Part shown: positions 34,547-46,068 of the stretch, one piece after another
How the letters are laid out: the number at the start of each line of letters is the position of its first letter
How positions within the stretch are numbered: position 1 is the first letter of the stretch
Origin: Phlebiopsis flavidoalba
Taxonomy: Eukaryota > Basidiomycota > Agaricomycetes > Polyporales > Phanerochaetaceae
NCBI GenBank assembly: GCA_035772785.1
Contig: JAOCPU010000005.1
Location: 62,001-126,000 of the forward strand
DNA length: 64,000 nucleotides
Reading direction: 5' to 3'
The notes under the pieces: model-generated
What the model saw: the letters and a program-made list of their open reading frames with translations, nothing else
Told to the model about the DNA's origin: nothing
Databases searched by the model: none
Made by a program: the position numbers and the translations under genes

Positions 34547-36084
34547 ACATCGCAACACCAGTCCGGAGTTTCAGTAGGACGCCACTCGAGTGCTCCGCTC
34601 GCTATACGTCGCTTGGGCAATGGCAGCTACTCTTGCCTGCTCTGAACAACATACGCAGTGATTCATTGGGGCTGGGCAGTTAAACATTATTTTGCATAAG
34701 TATAGTAGCCTCTCGGGACATCCTCCATGAACTACTGGCCATGGATTTGCGGCAAGCCGTGGCTCCCAATGAAGATGTTTTCATCAGGACTAGCTAGCAC
34801 TTTGCAACCTGGATCCTCCACCTTACTGCCGGATTGGATGGTCTCCGAAAATCGACTTTTACTGTATTTGCAAGGTGTTTTTAATGCTCGAGACTCTTCC
34901 CACCTCCGAACACGGCGTCCGAGATTCGTACCCGATCGACATTTGCCAATCCACCTCTCAAAGAGACTAACTACGCCCTATTGTTTGCATTTCGCAAGTT
35001 GCGCGAAGACAACCTCAGCACAGTGGCACCCAATCTCTGGTTCAGGATGGCCTTCAAACTTGTGCGTGTGAAGTTGCTGTGGGGCTGATATCAATGAAGG
35101 ATCTGGGGAGCTAGGTATGTACAAATTCTGAGTCCTTGGCGTCCTACAGCTTTTGCTAACAGTTTTTACCTCCTTTCTAATTACGATACCCCGGAATGCA
35201 GGAAATAAATCCTGGGTCCATGACTGACGACGCTCATCCGATGGATTGCTACTTCTGGGTTCATGGCTATTTTCAAAGGGCACCCCTTCTTTCTGTCTGA
35301 AACGACATGATCAACGCGGCTCTGTATTGCTCTGGCTGCTTGTGGCAGCCGGTCTCTTTTACAATTGCCACAGTCACAATTATTTGTGATATTCTAACAG
35401 TGTGCCTTTCCCGAAGGGACACCTTCAGATGTGCTTGCTGGGCCGCAAGGAGCACTTGGATTCAATCCTGAAGAACACACTGAGCTGCCGGACGGATACA
35501 GATGGAGCAGATATCGTTGCTAGGAGGTTTAAAGAGCAACTTGGCACATACCCTTGTGGGTGTGTACCGATACCACAGGCCCTTTGCGGAAGACTATTGC
35601 TAACGTGCGCCGCTACGAGCTGCCGAGCACCGGTCGCTTGGATGACGAGTATTTGCATCTCATCATGGAAAGGTTACACCCAAACGCCTTGCAACATCAA
35701 GAGATGTCCTTGGAACGCTTCATTCCTGCGGTCTCGGGAGGTCGGAGCCGCGGACTTGTTCATTATTGAAGCTGGCTCCTTTGTGGCAAGTTCGATCTCT
35801 CATGCCCTTTTTTCAGACTGCGCGAGTTGAGGTCCAATGATTTAAAAGGCATCTCGCTGCCACTCGGTTCTTTCTCACTCCCAAACCCTTCCGGAGGTTG
35901 CTCAAGGCGGGCACAGCCAGCTATCTGAGGCATAATCCGATGCTGCCTACAAGGCGTGCAAGGTTAGATAAATACAGCGCAATGGAGCGAGGTACCTCAC
36001 GGATCACACGTCGTCGTCCAAAGGACTGCCAGATGAATCTACCACGGCTCATTCTTTTATCTCCAATACATCTAGGGGCTTTCA
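34547..36084. other. Unresolved region, possibly C-terminal exons of the DUF6535 gene
   Basis: Helical, Leu-rich fragments occur in plus frames. Examples are DILHELLAMDLRQAVAPNED around 34720 and FAFRKLREDNLST near 34990. They may be distal exons of the preceding gene, as such proteins often run to 900 residues. No continuous model or clear splice chain can be given. Confidence 0.3.
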
Positions 36085-37160
36085 GTGCGCGCGCGTCCTA
36101 TCCCCGATAATATCTTCCTTGGACCCGAGAGGCCCGTCCCCAGTCGCTATCCATGGCTCGACATTCCCGAGCCACCGTACCTCGAGCCGCCGTCCCCGAT
36201 TTTCCACACCGAAGCAGACGTCACACGTAATCCTGCCTCGCGCCCGGTGATACATGAACTCAGCGACGAGACGATTCTCGAAGTGTTGACGAGCGATGTG
36301 GCCAAAATGGTACGCATGCTTCCACCTTTTTCCACGACCGAGCCCATGGAGAGGTACCTAGCGTGGATACCGAGGAGGCCAACGGTCAGGTCCTCTCTTT
36401 TTGTATCATTCTGCGCCCTACTCACCGTGTCCCAAAAGTAATTGACGACGACGGCATCCCAACCACGACCATCACGCCATTGTCGATCCTTGCTGGTCAC
36501 CTAGACCCCATGCATTTCCTTGCCTTCGTATGAGGATTTTTACCCCCACCTTACGAGAGCTACACGAGAGCTGGAGTGACGAGGAAGACTTGGGACGGTC
36601 GAGACTTGGATTTGATGGCCATATATGGGACGCGTGGATTGGATGGAGGGTCGGCTTGAGTCTCATTCATTTTCAGAGTGTTCTGGTATTGGGTTCTACA
36701 TTCCGGCTCAAAGCGGCACGGGATGTTCGACGATCGCTGTAAGATACAAGTGCAAGTTTTGAGCTTCCGATGTAGTCCCGCGTTCGCTGTTGCGTCGAAG
36801 TAAGAGTCAGTTTACGTGTTTGAGTCCTTTCGACTCACGAGTTTGTGTTCAGTCTCTATCCACGACGTCCCTGTCGCGAACCGTACGCGATTACATGACT
36901 TACAGATAAACATTCCTTGGGAAGTGCGCCAAATGGTATACGACGGACGCGGGCGAGGTCAAGTTGAGCCGAGACTGGTGCCACGGTCGAGCTCAAACTA
37001 CGACACCTTCCTAAAGGGAATGATCGATATCGTGTCAAGAGATCAAGATACTGCGTTTGTGTCGACGCCCCCTGTACCGCTTCAGTTAACTGGCCGGACG
37101 AAGCACAGAAGAAAAGAAGAAGAAAAGAAATTCCAGCGAGGGTCAAGCCCTCCGACGTAG
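36085..37160 (+). CDS. Putative gene of unknown function
   Basis: An open frame begins RPIPDNIFLGPERPVPSRYP. It continues with VIHELSDETILEVLTSDVAK and reaches a donor-like GTCAGG. A second exon after CCAAAAG reads VIDDDGIPTTTITPLSILA and GHLDPMHFLAF. Further frames read ELHESWSDEEDLGRSRLGFD and, at 36816-37160, LQINIPWEVRQMVYDGRGRG and FLKGMIDIVSRDQDTAF. Composition and junctions look coding, but no family is recognised. It could also be the 3' part of the DUF6535 locus. Confidence 0.3.
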
Positions 37161-37581
37161 AGTGCAATCTGAACTAGATCAACGTGATCACATTGACATC
37201 GTGGATACGATACTTGACCGGTGCCAACGTAAGAGAAAGAACCTAGGATCGTAGTCGTCCAAATTGCATCTTGGTTTGCTTCGGTGGTCGAAAAGATGAA
37301 GATCGTGTCCAATAAAAATCAAGATGTGTCAAGCGAAGAGTATGCAAACGTCCATTGTCTAGAGGTCCGATCGAAAGCGAATCGCTAACACAATGTCCCG
37401 GGAGGATATAAAAACGGCGGCGTGGTCGCGTGGAAAGGGAAAAGGAGGCTTTCGACCGCAACGTGAGAGTGGGCATATCGACTATTCGAATGGATTTGTG
37501 CGACCAGCCTAGGTCAAAACGTCGCAATGAGATCGCGCCGACCCATCGATTTCTTTTTCGATAATTGCGCAACACACCTGG
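37161..37581. other. Short intergenic region
   Basis: About 420 bases between a plus-strand and a minus-strand gene. A last exon of the minus-strand gene may lie here, because its reading frame meets a donor-like GTGTGT after the Trp-rich motif near 37580. Nothing else is seen. Confidence 0.3.
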
Positions 37582-38502
37582 TCATCTCCTCCTTCTCGAC
37601 ACCCACCACAACCAGTCTGTCCACCATCGTTTCGGGGGTGCTTCAGGCTCAGGGTCATGCGGCACCGGCACGGGCGGCGGCATAGGTTCTGGTGGCCTGT
37701 TCGCGTGAGGGGTCTCCGTTCTGGGCCGGTGGTGATCGCGGTACAGGGACGGGCCGAGGGCTGCGGAGGTGGATGAGGTCGCGACACCGAATTCTCGCGC
37801 CCCCCAACGACGCCCGCTTCGCCTTCGGCACCTCCGAGCTCCATCTCGTCCGGTCCTCAGCACCTTCGCGGGGTCCGCCTCGTGCCATGATCACCGAACC
37901 CTCCGGGGCGTTCAGGGACACCGTCGACGCGGCAGGGGTCATGAAACGGGTTGTCGGGCTCCGGAGTCGGCGGCGCAGACAGCCGTGTGGTCCATGTCGT
38001 CGAGCGCGACGCCGTCCTCAGATGTGCGTATCCGGTGGTGCTGCCCCGGTCCCTCCGGCGGGGCTTGCTGACGCGACCGCCGTCGGCCAGGCCACAAAAG
38101 ACTGGCTTTTCGGGTCACATCCCCGACGAGGGACGACGACGCGGCGGCCGTCGAGGTCGACTCTCTCGCGGCTTTCCTTCGCTGTCTCTCTGCTGTCTCC
38201 CATTGTCGTAGATGCTAGATGCCTGCGTAGGCAAGCTTGTAATCGCAACGAGATGCAGAGCTGCGCACCTCCTCTATCCTCTTTGACTCTGCTTCCTCGT
38301 TGTTCGTCGGTGGGTATCCCTTCCCCTCCGCATCATCCTCATCCTCCGAATTGCTCTCGTTGTCATCAAAAGGGTTTTCTGCCCGCTGTTTCCCTTTCGC
38401 ACCGGAACTGGGACTGAGCGCAGGCTCGTCATGGTAGACGCCGGCGCGGCTTATGTCCTCTTCCTCTGCGGGCTCAGGGTGCTGATTGGGTAGCAAGCTC
38501 AT
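37582..38502 (-). CDS. Conserved basidiomycete protein of unknown function
   Basis: Opens MSLLPNQHPEPAEEEDISRA. A low-complexity acidic region with NPFDDNESNSEDEDDAEGKG follows, then YPPTNNEEAESKRIEE and LRRWETAERQRRKAARES. The last is a strongly helical, charged segment. The middle is Ser/Pro-rich and the C-terminus has PEPEAPPKRWWTDWL. I recall this combination (YPPTN, RRWE, KRWWTDWL) from uncharacterised basidiomycete proteins, but no function is known. No signal peptide or membrane helix. Frames change at about 38210, 38040 and 37700. A short exon beyond 37580 may complete it. Confidence 0.6.
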
Positions 38503-38891
38503 GGCCAGTACGCCAGCGTTCGTGGCGGAAGAGTGCTCGGTGGCGTCGTGTCGGGTCGTAAGGAGATGGTCGTGGTCGTCGAATGTGAAGCGTCCAAACT
38601 TGGATCGAAACCCAGAACACTCCCGCCCCTTTTAGGCGCGCATCTGGGATGTGAGAGACGTGTGGAGAACATTCAGCGTGCGCCAGAACGAAGCGGTGTT
38701 AACGATTTAGAGGTGTGATATTGTATGCACGCAATGGGGGAAATACCGGAGCCATAGATGTATTCAGAGCAAGCGACGGATGCATTACAGTGCTAATAAG
38801 AAATGTCCAAGTCCAAGGGGAATAACGTGAGGGCGAGCGAGACGAAGAAAAACAAAATATGGAATCCGGTGCTTGTCGGCTCGAGTCTAGC

Positions 38892-40234
38892 TCAGAATCG
38901 TCCAGGGTCCCTCCTCTGGATCACAATACTTTCCTCGCTTCCATCGAAGCCGTCGTCAGAGAATTGATGACGGAGCGCGCTGGATTTGCTTTGGGGAGCC
39001 AGCATCGGCACCTGCGACTCTTCTGACTGGGCGCCCTCGCGGCTGTAGACGGTGCTACGCGGGCTGTGGTTGCCAGACTGTGGGAGTGACATTATCGAGT
39101 GTCGTGCGGTTTCCTGCATCTGGAGGATATTTTGCCGGAAAGCATTCTGCTCGCGCCAGTATTGCAGACGCTTCTCGCGCTCGACTTTGCGGTGGCCGCG
39201 GTGAAGGCAATACATGCCGATGAGTGTGGCGATCATACCTAATAAATACGTATTGGGTAAGCGAGCGGTTGACAGCAGAGTTCCCAGCGTACACACCTCC
39301 GAAAATGCAAATGCCGACAACGACATACACCCAGACAGCAACGTGCTTGGGCTTGTCTGCGGACACACCACAGACACCGCTTGCCATACAGTTGAATGAT
39401 GAACATCTATTTTGAGATGTTAGATCCCGCGTGAGCGCCCCTCGGACTGAACGGAAAACGTACTCTTTGTCGGCGTTGCAGGGAGCCACCGATGTCCTTC
39501 ATGGACATACAGACGTGAGCAGTCGAGTCGCAGTATAGGCCTGGCGAGCAGTTATCCCTACAGAGGGTATGAGCACAAAATAGTTTAGGAGTTGGAATGA
39601 AGGCACCTCGAGACAATGTTGATCGACTCGTTCGTGCTGGAGTATACTGTGTATCCAGTGTTTTCAACTGTACAGTTTGTTTCCGAGCGTAGCATTAGCC
39701 CACCTGTGAGAGATGAGCGGGCTATCAGGGTCAAAGTATTCATACGCGTACATGCAAACATTATTCAAGCAGACGGATCCGTTAACATTGAGGCCATAAC
39801 CGGTCTTGTCAGTGAGGTCCTTGAAGTTTGGTGGGCCTTCACATTCGTCTATATTTCCAGGTAAGAATCTGAAGGTATAGACACGCGTACCCACTCACCA
39901 TCTCGGTCAAAACTGGCACGCACTGCCCACAGCAAGGATTGGCAGACACTGGTCACCTTCGTCAGGACAAAAGAAGCCAGTGTCACATCGTGGCGGGAGA
40001 TCAGCAGTGGGGCTGTATCCGAAAGGGAACTCGTCCTTGCGGCAGCCTTTGTGATCACAGAGACTGGATGAATTGCAGTATGTGGTCGAATCGCAGTCGG
40101 ACTGGAACTGATAGGTGCCGAACTCGAGCTTCTGGTTGCCTATGGAGCAAGCAGTACCATAGTTTGCAGAGCCTGCGTTGGCAAGCGGTCCCCAGAGAGA
40201 AAAAAAGGAGCGTGAGGGGGAGCAGCCAGGTCAT
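38892..40234 (-). CDS. Cys-rich single-pass membrane protein of unknown function
   Basis: Signal peptide MTWLLPLTLLFFSLGTA starts at 40234. The ectodomain is built from cysteine pairs: YCNSSSLCDHKGC, RCDTGFFCPDEGDQCLP, CLNNVCMYA, RDNCSPGLYCDSTAHVCMS and FNCMASGVCGV. One membrane helix (VAVWVYVVVGICIFGG and MIATLIGMYCL, split by an intron) precedes a basic stop-transfer HRGHRKVEREKRLQYWREQ. The cytoplasmic tail is Ser/Gln-rich and ends IVIQRRDPGRF, stop 38894-38892. Five or so short introns. The type I topology and repeated short cysteine motifs resemble small disulfide-rich receptor ectodomains. A surface sensor or adhesion role is inference. The sequence needs few corrections. Confidence 0.7.
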
Positions 40235-40453
40235 CACCGGCGGCGGCGAGCAGAGGGAACTTTGAGGGTCGTTGGTAGGGAATGTGACGCCTGCGCATAG
40301 ACGGAGGTCACACAACAGACAAGGAATGTGACGCCTCCCACGGGTGTTGTGACTGTCACACTTCGCAAGCGAAGCGGCGGCGCTCCTATTTCGCTCAGGA
40401 GTTTACGTGCTATACCACCGCGGCGACGCGTCCGACTACTTTGTTTGCAAACC

Positions 40454-42169
40454 ATGCCTCCGAGACGTATAAATGACGACTTTATAGGCGGAGGCTCCGA
40501 CTCTGATGTGTCCATATTCGACGATGATGACCTACCAACGCGTAAGGGCAAAGGAAAAGGCAAAGGCGGTAGACCGCAAGGGTGACAAGGGGAAGAGTAA
40601 GGCGAAAGAGGTCCGTGAGAAGCTCGCAAAATGTACTTGAGATCTTGACTTTGACTGCCAACATAGCAACCCTATGCTTGGGGAGGCAACATATACACGG
40701 TCTTGGGACACTGTACAAGAGGATGAGGCAGGGAGCCTACAACACGACGACCGTTCAAGACCTCATCGCGCGAGGTAGACGGAGAAGGTTCGCTACTCAT
40801 TCTACAAATCGATGTTGTCATTATATTCTGAGTGTTCATCTTCAGGCTCCTAGCACCCCGCTTCAGCAGTCCCGCAGAACAATTATTCGTCACCGTTCGT
40901 ACTAATACTAGACCTTTCCGCTTTCTATGATGGACAGAGACATGCGACCGACCAGATTTGACCTGATCTGCAATATGACTCTCGCTCGCGAGTTCGTGTG
41001 AACGAATGGTTTGACCAAAATCCGCTCGGACAGATTGGCGTGGTCGGCATGCGAGGTGGGATCGGTGAGCGTGTAGGGGAAATGTCTGGTTCGTCACTTT
41101 CGCGTTCGTGGTGCTCAGTGTTTGTCTTATCCTTTTCCCGTTAGGAAATCCTCAGGATGTTCTCAAAGCAATATCAGAGCGGCATAAATTGGAGCCTGCA
41201 GGGGAGCCAAGTCTTCAGAATGCGATAGACATGGCGCGGAGTAGTATGAGGTGAGTCATAGGACTGTATTCATGGCCTTTTTGCTCACATTTATTTCTAG
41301 TCATCTGCCCACGCATTCGTCCAGAGAGATCACCAATAATATTCGGGTCCCTCACCACTTGAATTGATCCGAGCAATATTCACGAGACGTTGGATGATTG
41401 AGTGCGTCAAAGACAAAATTCGAATATCCTTGGTCGCGCCTTGCAGCCGAGATGAAAATATGTCGCGAGCTCTGCGTCAAAACTGGCGGTGCGTCTTTTA
41501 TATGGGTTGATATGCTGACTGAGCTCGTCTTGATCTTCGCCAGGGCCAGGTCAGTTTGGTGTAGCCCCTGAAACGAAGGACACTTCAAAGATCTCCTTTT
41601 CGAGCTCATACCTCCACCAGCACAACGTGCACTCGCCCGAGCTAACGGAACCTGGCGCGAACCCGGCTGCCGACCTTATGCTAATGGGATTCCCGACACG
41701 ACTGCCCGCGACGTCCCCGCCTAGCCTCTGCGTGTGCCACGGCGAACTGAAGAGCGAAGGCTTCCTGTGTCCGAGATGCATGGCCAAAGTCTGCGACGTG
41801 CCGACGGACTGCGACATCTGCGGGCTCATGATCGTAAGCTCTCCCCATCTAGCACGAAGCTACCATCACCTTTTCCCGGTGAAGCCATACCAAGCTGTGT
41901 AAGTGCCCGCGCCTGCCGTATCATCCCCCGACGACTGCTGAAATCTCGCGCTCTGTCAGGACGTCCCTTGATGACAAGACCAGCTCGACGTGCCACTCCT
42001 GCTCTGTGCCTTTCCAGGAGAAGGCGTCTCAGGCCGGCGTCCCCGCATAGCGGAGGGCGTCAGGCCCCTCGGCCGGTATCGATGCCCGGAGTGCAAGCAC
42101 GACTTCTGCACGGATTGCGACGTCTTTGTGCACGACGTCCTCCATTGCTGCCCGGGATGTGGCAAGTAG
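40454..42169 (+). CDS. SSL1: TFIIH core subunit SSL1/p44
   Basis: Subunit of the general transcription and nucleotide-excision repair factor TFIIH; it binds and stimulates the XPD/Rad3 helicase. The N-terminus [20 protein letters not shown] is followed by a Lys-rich stretch. Next comes [17 protein letters not shown] and [10 protein letters not shown], both typical of SSL1. The von Willebrand A-like domain has [74 protein letters not shown] and [22 protein letters not shown]4 zinc motif ([20 protein letters not shown]) comes next, then the C-terminal RING-like finger [20 protein letters not shown] and LHCCPGCGK, stop TAG 42167-42169. At least six introns. Single-base breaks occur in the Lys-rich region (about 40570), the A-domain start (about 40915) and near 42050. 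This is an essential gene, so the breaks argue for sequence error. Confidence 0.9.
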
Positions 42170-42590
42170 CGGACTGGCTAACTCTACCATAAACTTGTAT
42201 CGTAGGACAATCTGTGTCGCATGTTGTACCTTGATGGTGCCATAGGGCCGTCTACACCGGTTATCCGCCTTCATTCACGAGCCTCGGCTAATGTCAGAAA
42301 CGTTGACCGAAAAAACGAGCTTCGGCCTGAGCAGTCCCCTCGTCGGCCGTACGTTACCCGTCGGGTGCGTATATAAGACAGGCTTGATCCAAGACGTTGG
42401 GAGTATGCGTCCCCGCAAGCAACGTTCGAAGATCCTCGTGTAAGCGTATCCATTCCTCGTGAGAACCGTCTGACGAGAAGTAAAGTCCACTAATTACAAC
42501 AACTATTATACTAGGGTTTGACATACAATCCAGAGACGTGCAGAGATATGAGACGTGGATAAAGAAAGGACCAACAGAGAGACATCGCAA
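42170..42590. other. Intergenic region between convergent SSL1 and channel gene
   Basis: About 420 bases, expected to hold two 3' UTRs. No coding sequence is supported. Confidence 0.4.
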
Positions 42591-44090
42591 TTATGCCTTG
42601 TCCTCTATCGAAGATTCGCTCCTGGTTGAGAGCGTGGGCTCGGCAGGCTTATCCCCTGTGCGCATTGTGTCCTGTGAGGAACTCGACGCCGCTGGGGACA
42701 ACAACTGAAGAACAATCAGCACGTTACATACGAGCAGGGGAACGAAAGGCTGCTTACCCCTGGCGGAATCGGTCATGACGATCTAATAGAACAGCACAGC
42801 GGCGAGCGTGGAGGCAAAGTTTGTGGAGGGCGGATATCGCGGGCGTAGCTTCCACCGGCCAGCCTTCGTGCCCCAGATTGCGAGTACAAAGGAAACGACC
42901 GCCAAGGTCTCTCGCAAGGTTCAAGGTAGACGCCGACAGGAGCGAAGCCCCAGATGGAGATGCCACTGTGTCATGCATCAGCATGTGGACTTGATACAGC
43001 ATGTGTGAATGTGTACTCACTAGGCTAAACCCACAAAGACCGGGAGCAGTACTGGAGTTAGTGGTGGTGAAGAAGTTGGTCGGATCGAGAACGCCCCAAA
43101 GTACGGCCGGCATGAATGATGAAGGTCTGCGGCCGCGTCAGGATGAAATGGTTTCGCCCAAGGGGAGGAGGACACTCACGCAGACAAACTCATTCACGAA
43201 GACTTGGCCTTTGATCCAACCCGGCGCGAGATAGTTGCCGAAGTATACCAGCGGGACACTGGATGGAAGTGAATAGCATTGAGTCTCACCCAGGATTCGC
43301 CCTTCGCCAGCCATGCCGGCCTCGACTTCCTGTTCGGTATCAATCAGCACGTCAGGCCGATGGAGCACCGCAAACGGCACACGTACAAGGATGATGTGGC
43401 GGTATTGAACATTTTTTTTTTTTTAGACCAGCAGACAGGCGATGAAACCACACCAAGGGTCTGTGCGCGAGCATGTTAGCGGATACCCCTCACGACAGGG
43501 AAGCCCTTGAAGAGGATGTAGACTCATCGTGAACGCCGGGTTTTGAAAGTGTCCACCAGAGGTGGAACCGGAGGTCTAGGGCAGACGAGGTGAGCCAAGG
43601 ACGTGATGTGCGTGACATGGACCCACAATAACTCACCACCATGGCCAGGGCGATACCGATGGCATACGACATACCAATCTGGAAAGGAGATTGCTAAAAA
43701 TAAAATCCATGAGTTACTATGCGAGGAGCTGGGTCATGTTTACTTACATTCCCCAGTGGTTGACCAGTAGCTGTTACCAATGACCCAGCCAGCTTGGGAG
43801 CGCCGACTACCTAGTAACATTTTGTGAGTGCAATTCCACAAGAAGAGATATACGGTCTCATCGTACCAGCATAGCAATAGAGGAAGACACCGAACTGCGA
43901 TGGTGGTCAAAATCAGATTGCAGCTCATTCGAGTTTAAATCTTGGACTTACGCATTCCGCCATGCACCTCGACGAGCCAATGGGCCTGTCGGTGGCGAAC
44001 CTTCTCCCATTGTTCCAGCCAGCGCGGCCTAACGACGGATTGTCGCCAAGACGAACGAACTCGGGGCGAGGAAGGGCGTTCATAGAACAT
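42591..44090 (-). CDS. MIP-family channel (aquaporin/aquaglyceroporin-like)
   Basis: Membrane channel for water or small solutes. ATG at 44090-44088 gives MFYERPSSPRVRSS, then PRWLEQWEKVRHRQAHWLVE, a cytosolic N-terminus common in fungal MIPs. The first helix has FGVFLYCYAG; then QAGWVIGNSYWSTTG and GMSYAIGIALAMV. The first selectivity loop reads SGGHFQNPAFTM, that is GGH-NPA with an extra residue probably caused by indels. Then GGFIACLLVY, EQEVEAGMAGEGRILG, GQVFVNEF, VLDPTNFFT and the second loop NLARDLGGR, in which NPA is replaced by NLA. The end reads FYEIVMTDSARG and a short tail after an intron. A 13-T run (43412-43424) lies just after the IACLLVY exon segment. The degenerate second motif suggests altered selectivity, an inference from family knowledge. 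Confidence 0.85.
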
Positions 44091-45318
44091 GGTGGTTGAC
44101 CGTGGCGAGCTGGAATCGGGGCGGAGTGGCTGACGCTTTCGCAGGGGTGCGTGCTCTGCGCTCAGATCTGCGGGTGGGCAAGGAGTATAAATACTGAGTG
44201 CCAGGGAGACTAGCCCATGCGGGTATGGGCAGGACGGTGCCTGGGAAACACTGGCGTTGAAACTGACGCTGCGCGGGCCAGAACAGATGAACATCTCCTC
44301 AAAGATTGCTCTGGGATAGGGCTGCTTCTATCAGGGTCAAAACGCTGAGGTACATCAGCAAGGTATGGATAAACCACCGGTACTGGGATGTTATCGTCCC
44401 CAGACCCAGTTTAGTCGCAGAAGTTGAGTCCCATCGTGGGTATGATTCCAACCTTGTCGTCATCACCGACATGTACAGCGAAATTGAATGCTGACCTATG
44501 TGAAACTTCATGGTGAGCGAATCAGACGCGACAGAGGTCCAAGGACGAGGCAGGTCGACGGGTTGGTTGGTCTAAGATCTGTCGGGCGTCTCGGTAGACT
44601 GCGCAGGATCACCACGATCCAGCGCCCGAGGTCATTGCAGCAATCCCCCTCCGGTTTGATGGGCTGGTAGCTCCTTGGTATCCTGTGGCCTGCACGTCAT
44701 GTAAATGACACATGAATCCCGGTATGCCCATTGCGGACATTGCTCCGTGATGTTAGACCTCTCAACTATTGATCGTTAATCAATACCTAATTTACAACTC
44801 CGGCGGCCTTATTATCTTGGCAAGTGCGCGACTAGGTACATTGCGGCGGTGGTGAGGCGACGTCTTGCACACTCAATTGACAGATCAATGTTGACTGCAG
44901 CCCTGGAGGATAGCTTGTGTAGATGGCCAGCAAGCAACTGGACATTTTATTGGCATAGTCTCATGATCTAGTGCGATAGTAGTCGAATTCTAGTTGCCTT
45001 GTCCCTGAAAACAAGAGTACGGGTGGTCATCGGATCACGATGCCTTACCACAGGCTTGCGCACACAAATGCTCCAAATACATTCCGGTTGTCCATTTACG
45101 ATCGGTCGCCCGTTGCACACCTGTGGGGTCTATCAGACACCATTGTCAAGTGTGGGCACAGAACTTCTGCAGGTGATGCGGGGCCTACGGGCTGGTGTGA
45201 TGGTCGAAAATGCGGAGATGGCAAGTAGACTCGTCCGTATAGGGCCGATCCCGTCCGTGTACATGACACTTTGCCCATGGGGCGTGCATGAGGGCCTATC
45301 TGCCAGAAGGCCGCCGAG
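44091..45318. other. Intergenic region upstream of the channel gene
   Basis: About 1.2 kb. A palindromic GAGTATAAATACTG at 44184-44197 lies about 100 nt before the channel ATG and could serve as its TATA element. The rest has no recognisable gene. An open frame at 44299-44511 (minus) lacks motifs. Confidence 0.4.
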
Positions 45319-46068
45319 CTACAACGTGACCATCGGATCGTCCGCCGGCAGCAAGGCTTGGTTCTCCTCATTGTCCTCGGGGCCCTTGGCTAGCGGTCGG
45401 GCGGGCAGGTCGTCTTCTGCCATCCTCACAGGGACGCGGAGATGGCTTTGTGTCCGGGTCGAGTAGTTTGCGCGACAAACGCACCTATCGTCTAAGTGGG
45501 CCTGTCAACCGCCTGCTGCGTGCCCTCGACTTGAGTCCGACAGATGGCGCACTGACCAAAACGACTGCACCGAGCATCAATCTGTCCTTCCAACCGGTCG
45601 TCCATGCCGACGTTCATCTCAGCACGTCTACGTTGCTTCGCGCGCCACATTGCGGAACTGATGTTGTGAAAGTCTTGTTCGGGGACCTTCCGGCTCCCCG
45701 GACGCTGAGATAGAGCGAGGCTTGCCCCCGCAGCATGTCGTATGCGGAGGTTATAGCCTGAAACCTGGGGCCTGAGCTGTCGCTGACGGCAGCGGTCGGC
45801 TCACAGTTGAGAGTCTGGATGGTATATTCGCACCAGTTCATAGTCTAGAAATCGACCTCATTAAACAGATATTCTACGGTCCGGCAAGTGGTTACGAACA
45901 CCTTGCTTTTACTTCGGCTTTCTACCGTTGCACTTTGGGGGAGGTGAAATATCTGGTGCGGTGTCGGGTTTGGCGTGCACAGGATACGGATATGGATTTG
46001 CACTTGTAGAAGCATGTCTTGAGCCTATTCGATGCAATTGAGACAAGACGTAGCGTTGTGGAACGCAT
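45319..46068 (-). CDS. Mitochondrial-type J-domain protein
   Basis: Hsp70 co-chaperone. ATG at 46068-46066 gives MRSTTLRLVSIASNR, Arg/Ser-rich without acids as in a mitochondrial presequence. Then, one frame over, come RHASTSANPYPYPVHA and PTPHQIFHLPQSATV, the start of the J domain. After an intron (GTGTTC…TTTCTAG) comes YELVRIYHPDSQL, with the diagnostic HPD motif, and after a second gap GPRFQAITSAYDMLRG. The C-terminal part has MWRAKQRRRAEMNVGMDD. It ends LAKGPEDNEENQALLPADDP and VTL, stop 45321-45319. Fungal proteins with this short J domain and basic RRRAE tail are known but mostly uncharacterised. Frame switches occur at about 46020, 45720 and 45570. Confidence 0.7.

Noticed and set aside
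40454..42169. Broken SSL1 as a true pseudogene
   Set aside because: It is an essential TFIIH subunit, apparently single copy here. All domains to the last zinc finger are present and breaks are single-base.
45000..45470. Plus-strand open frame of 155 codons
   Set aside because: It overlaps the 3' part of the J-protein gene on minus in antisense and shows no motif.
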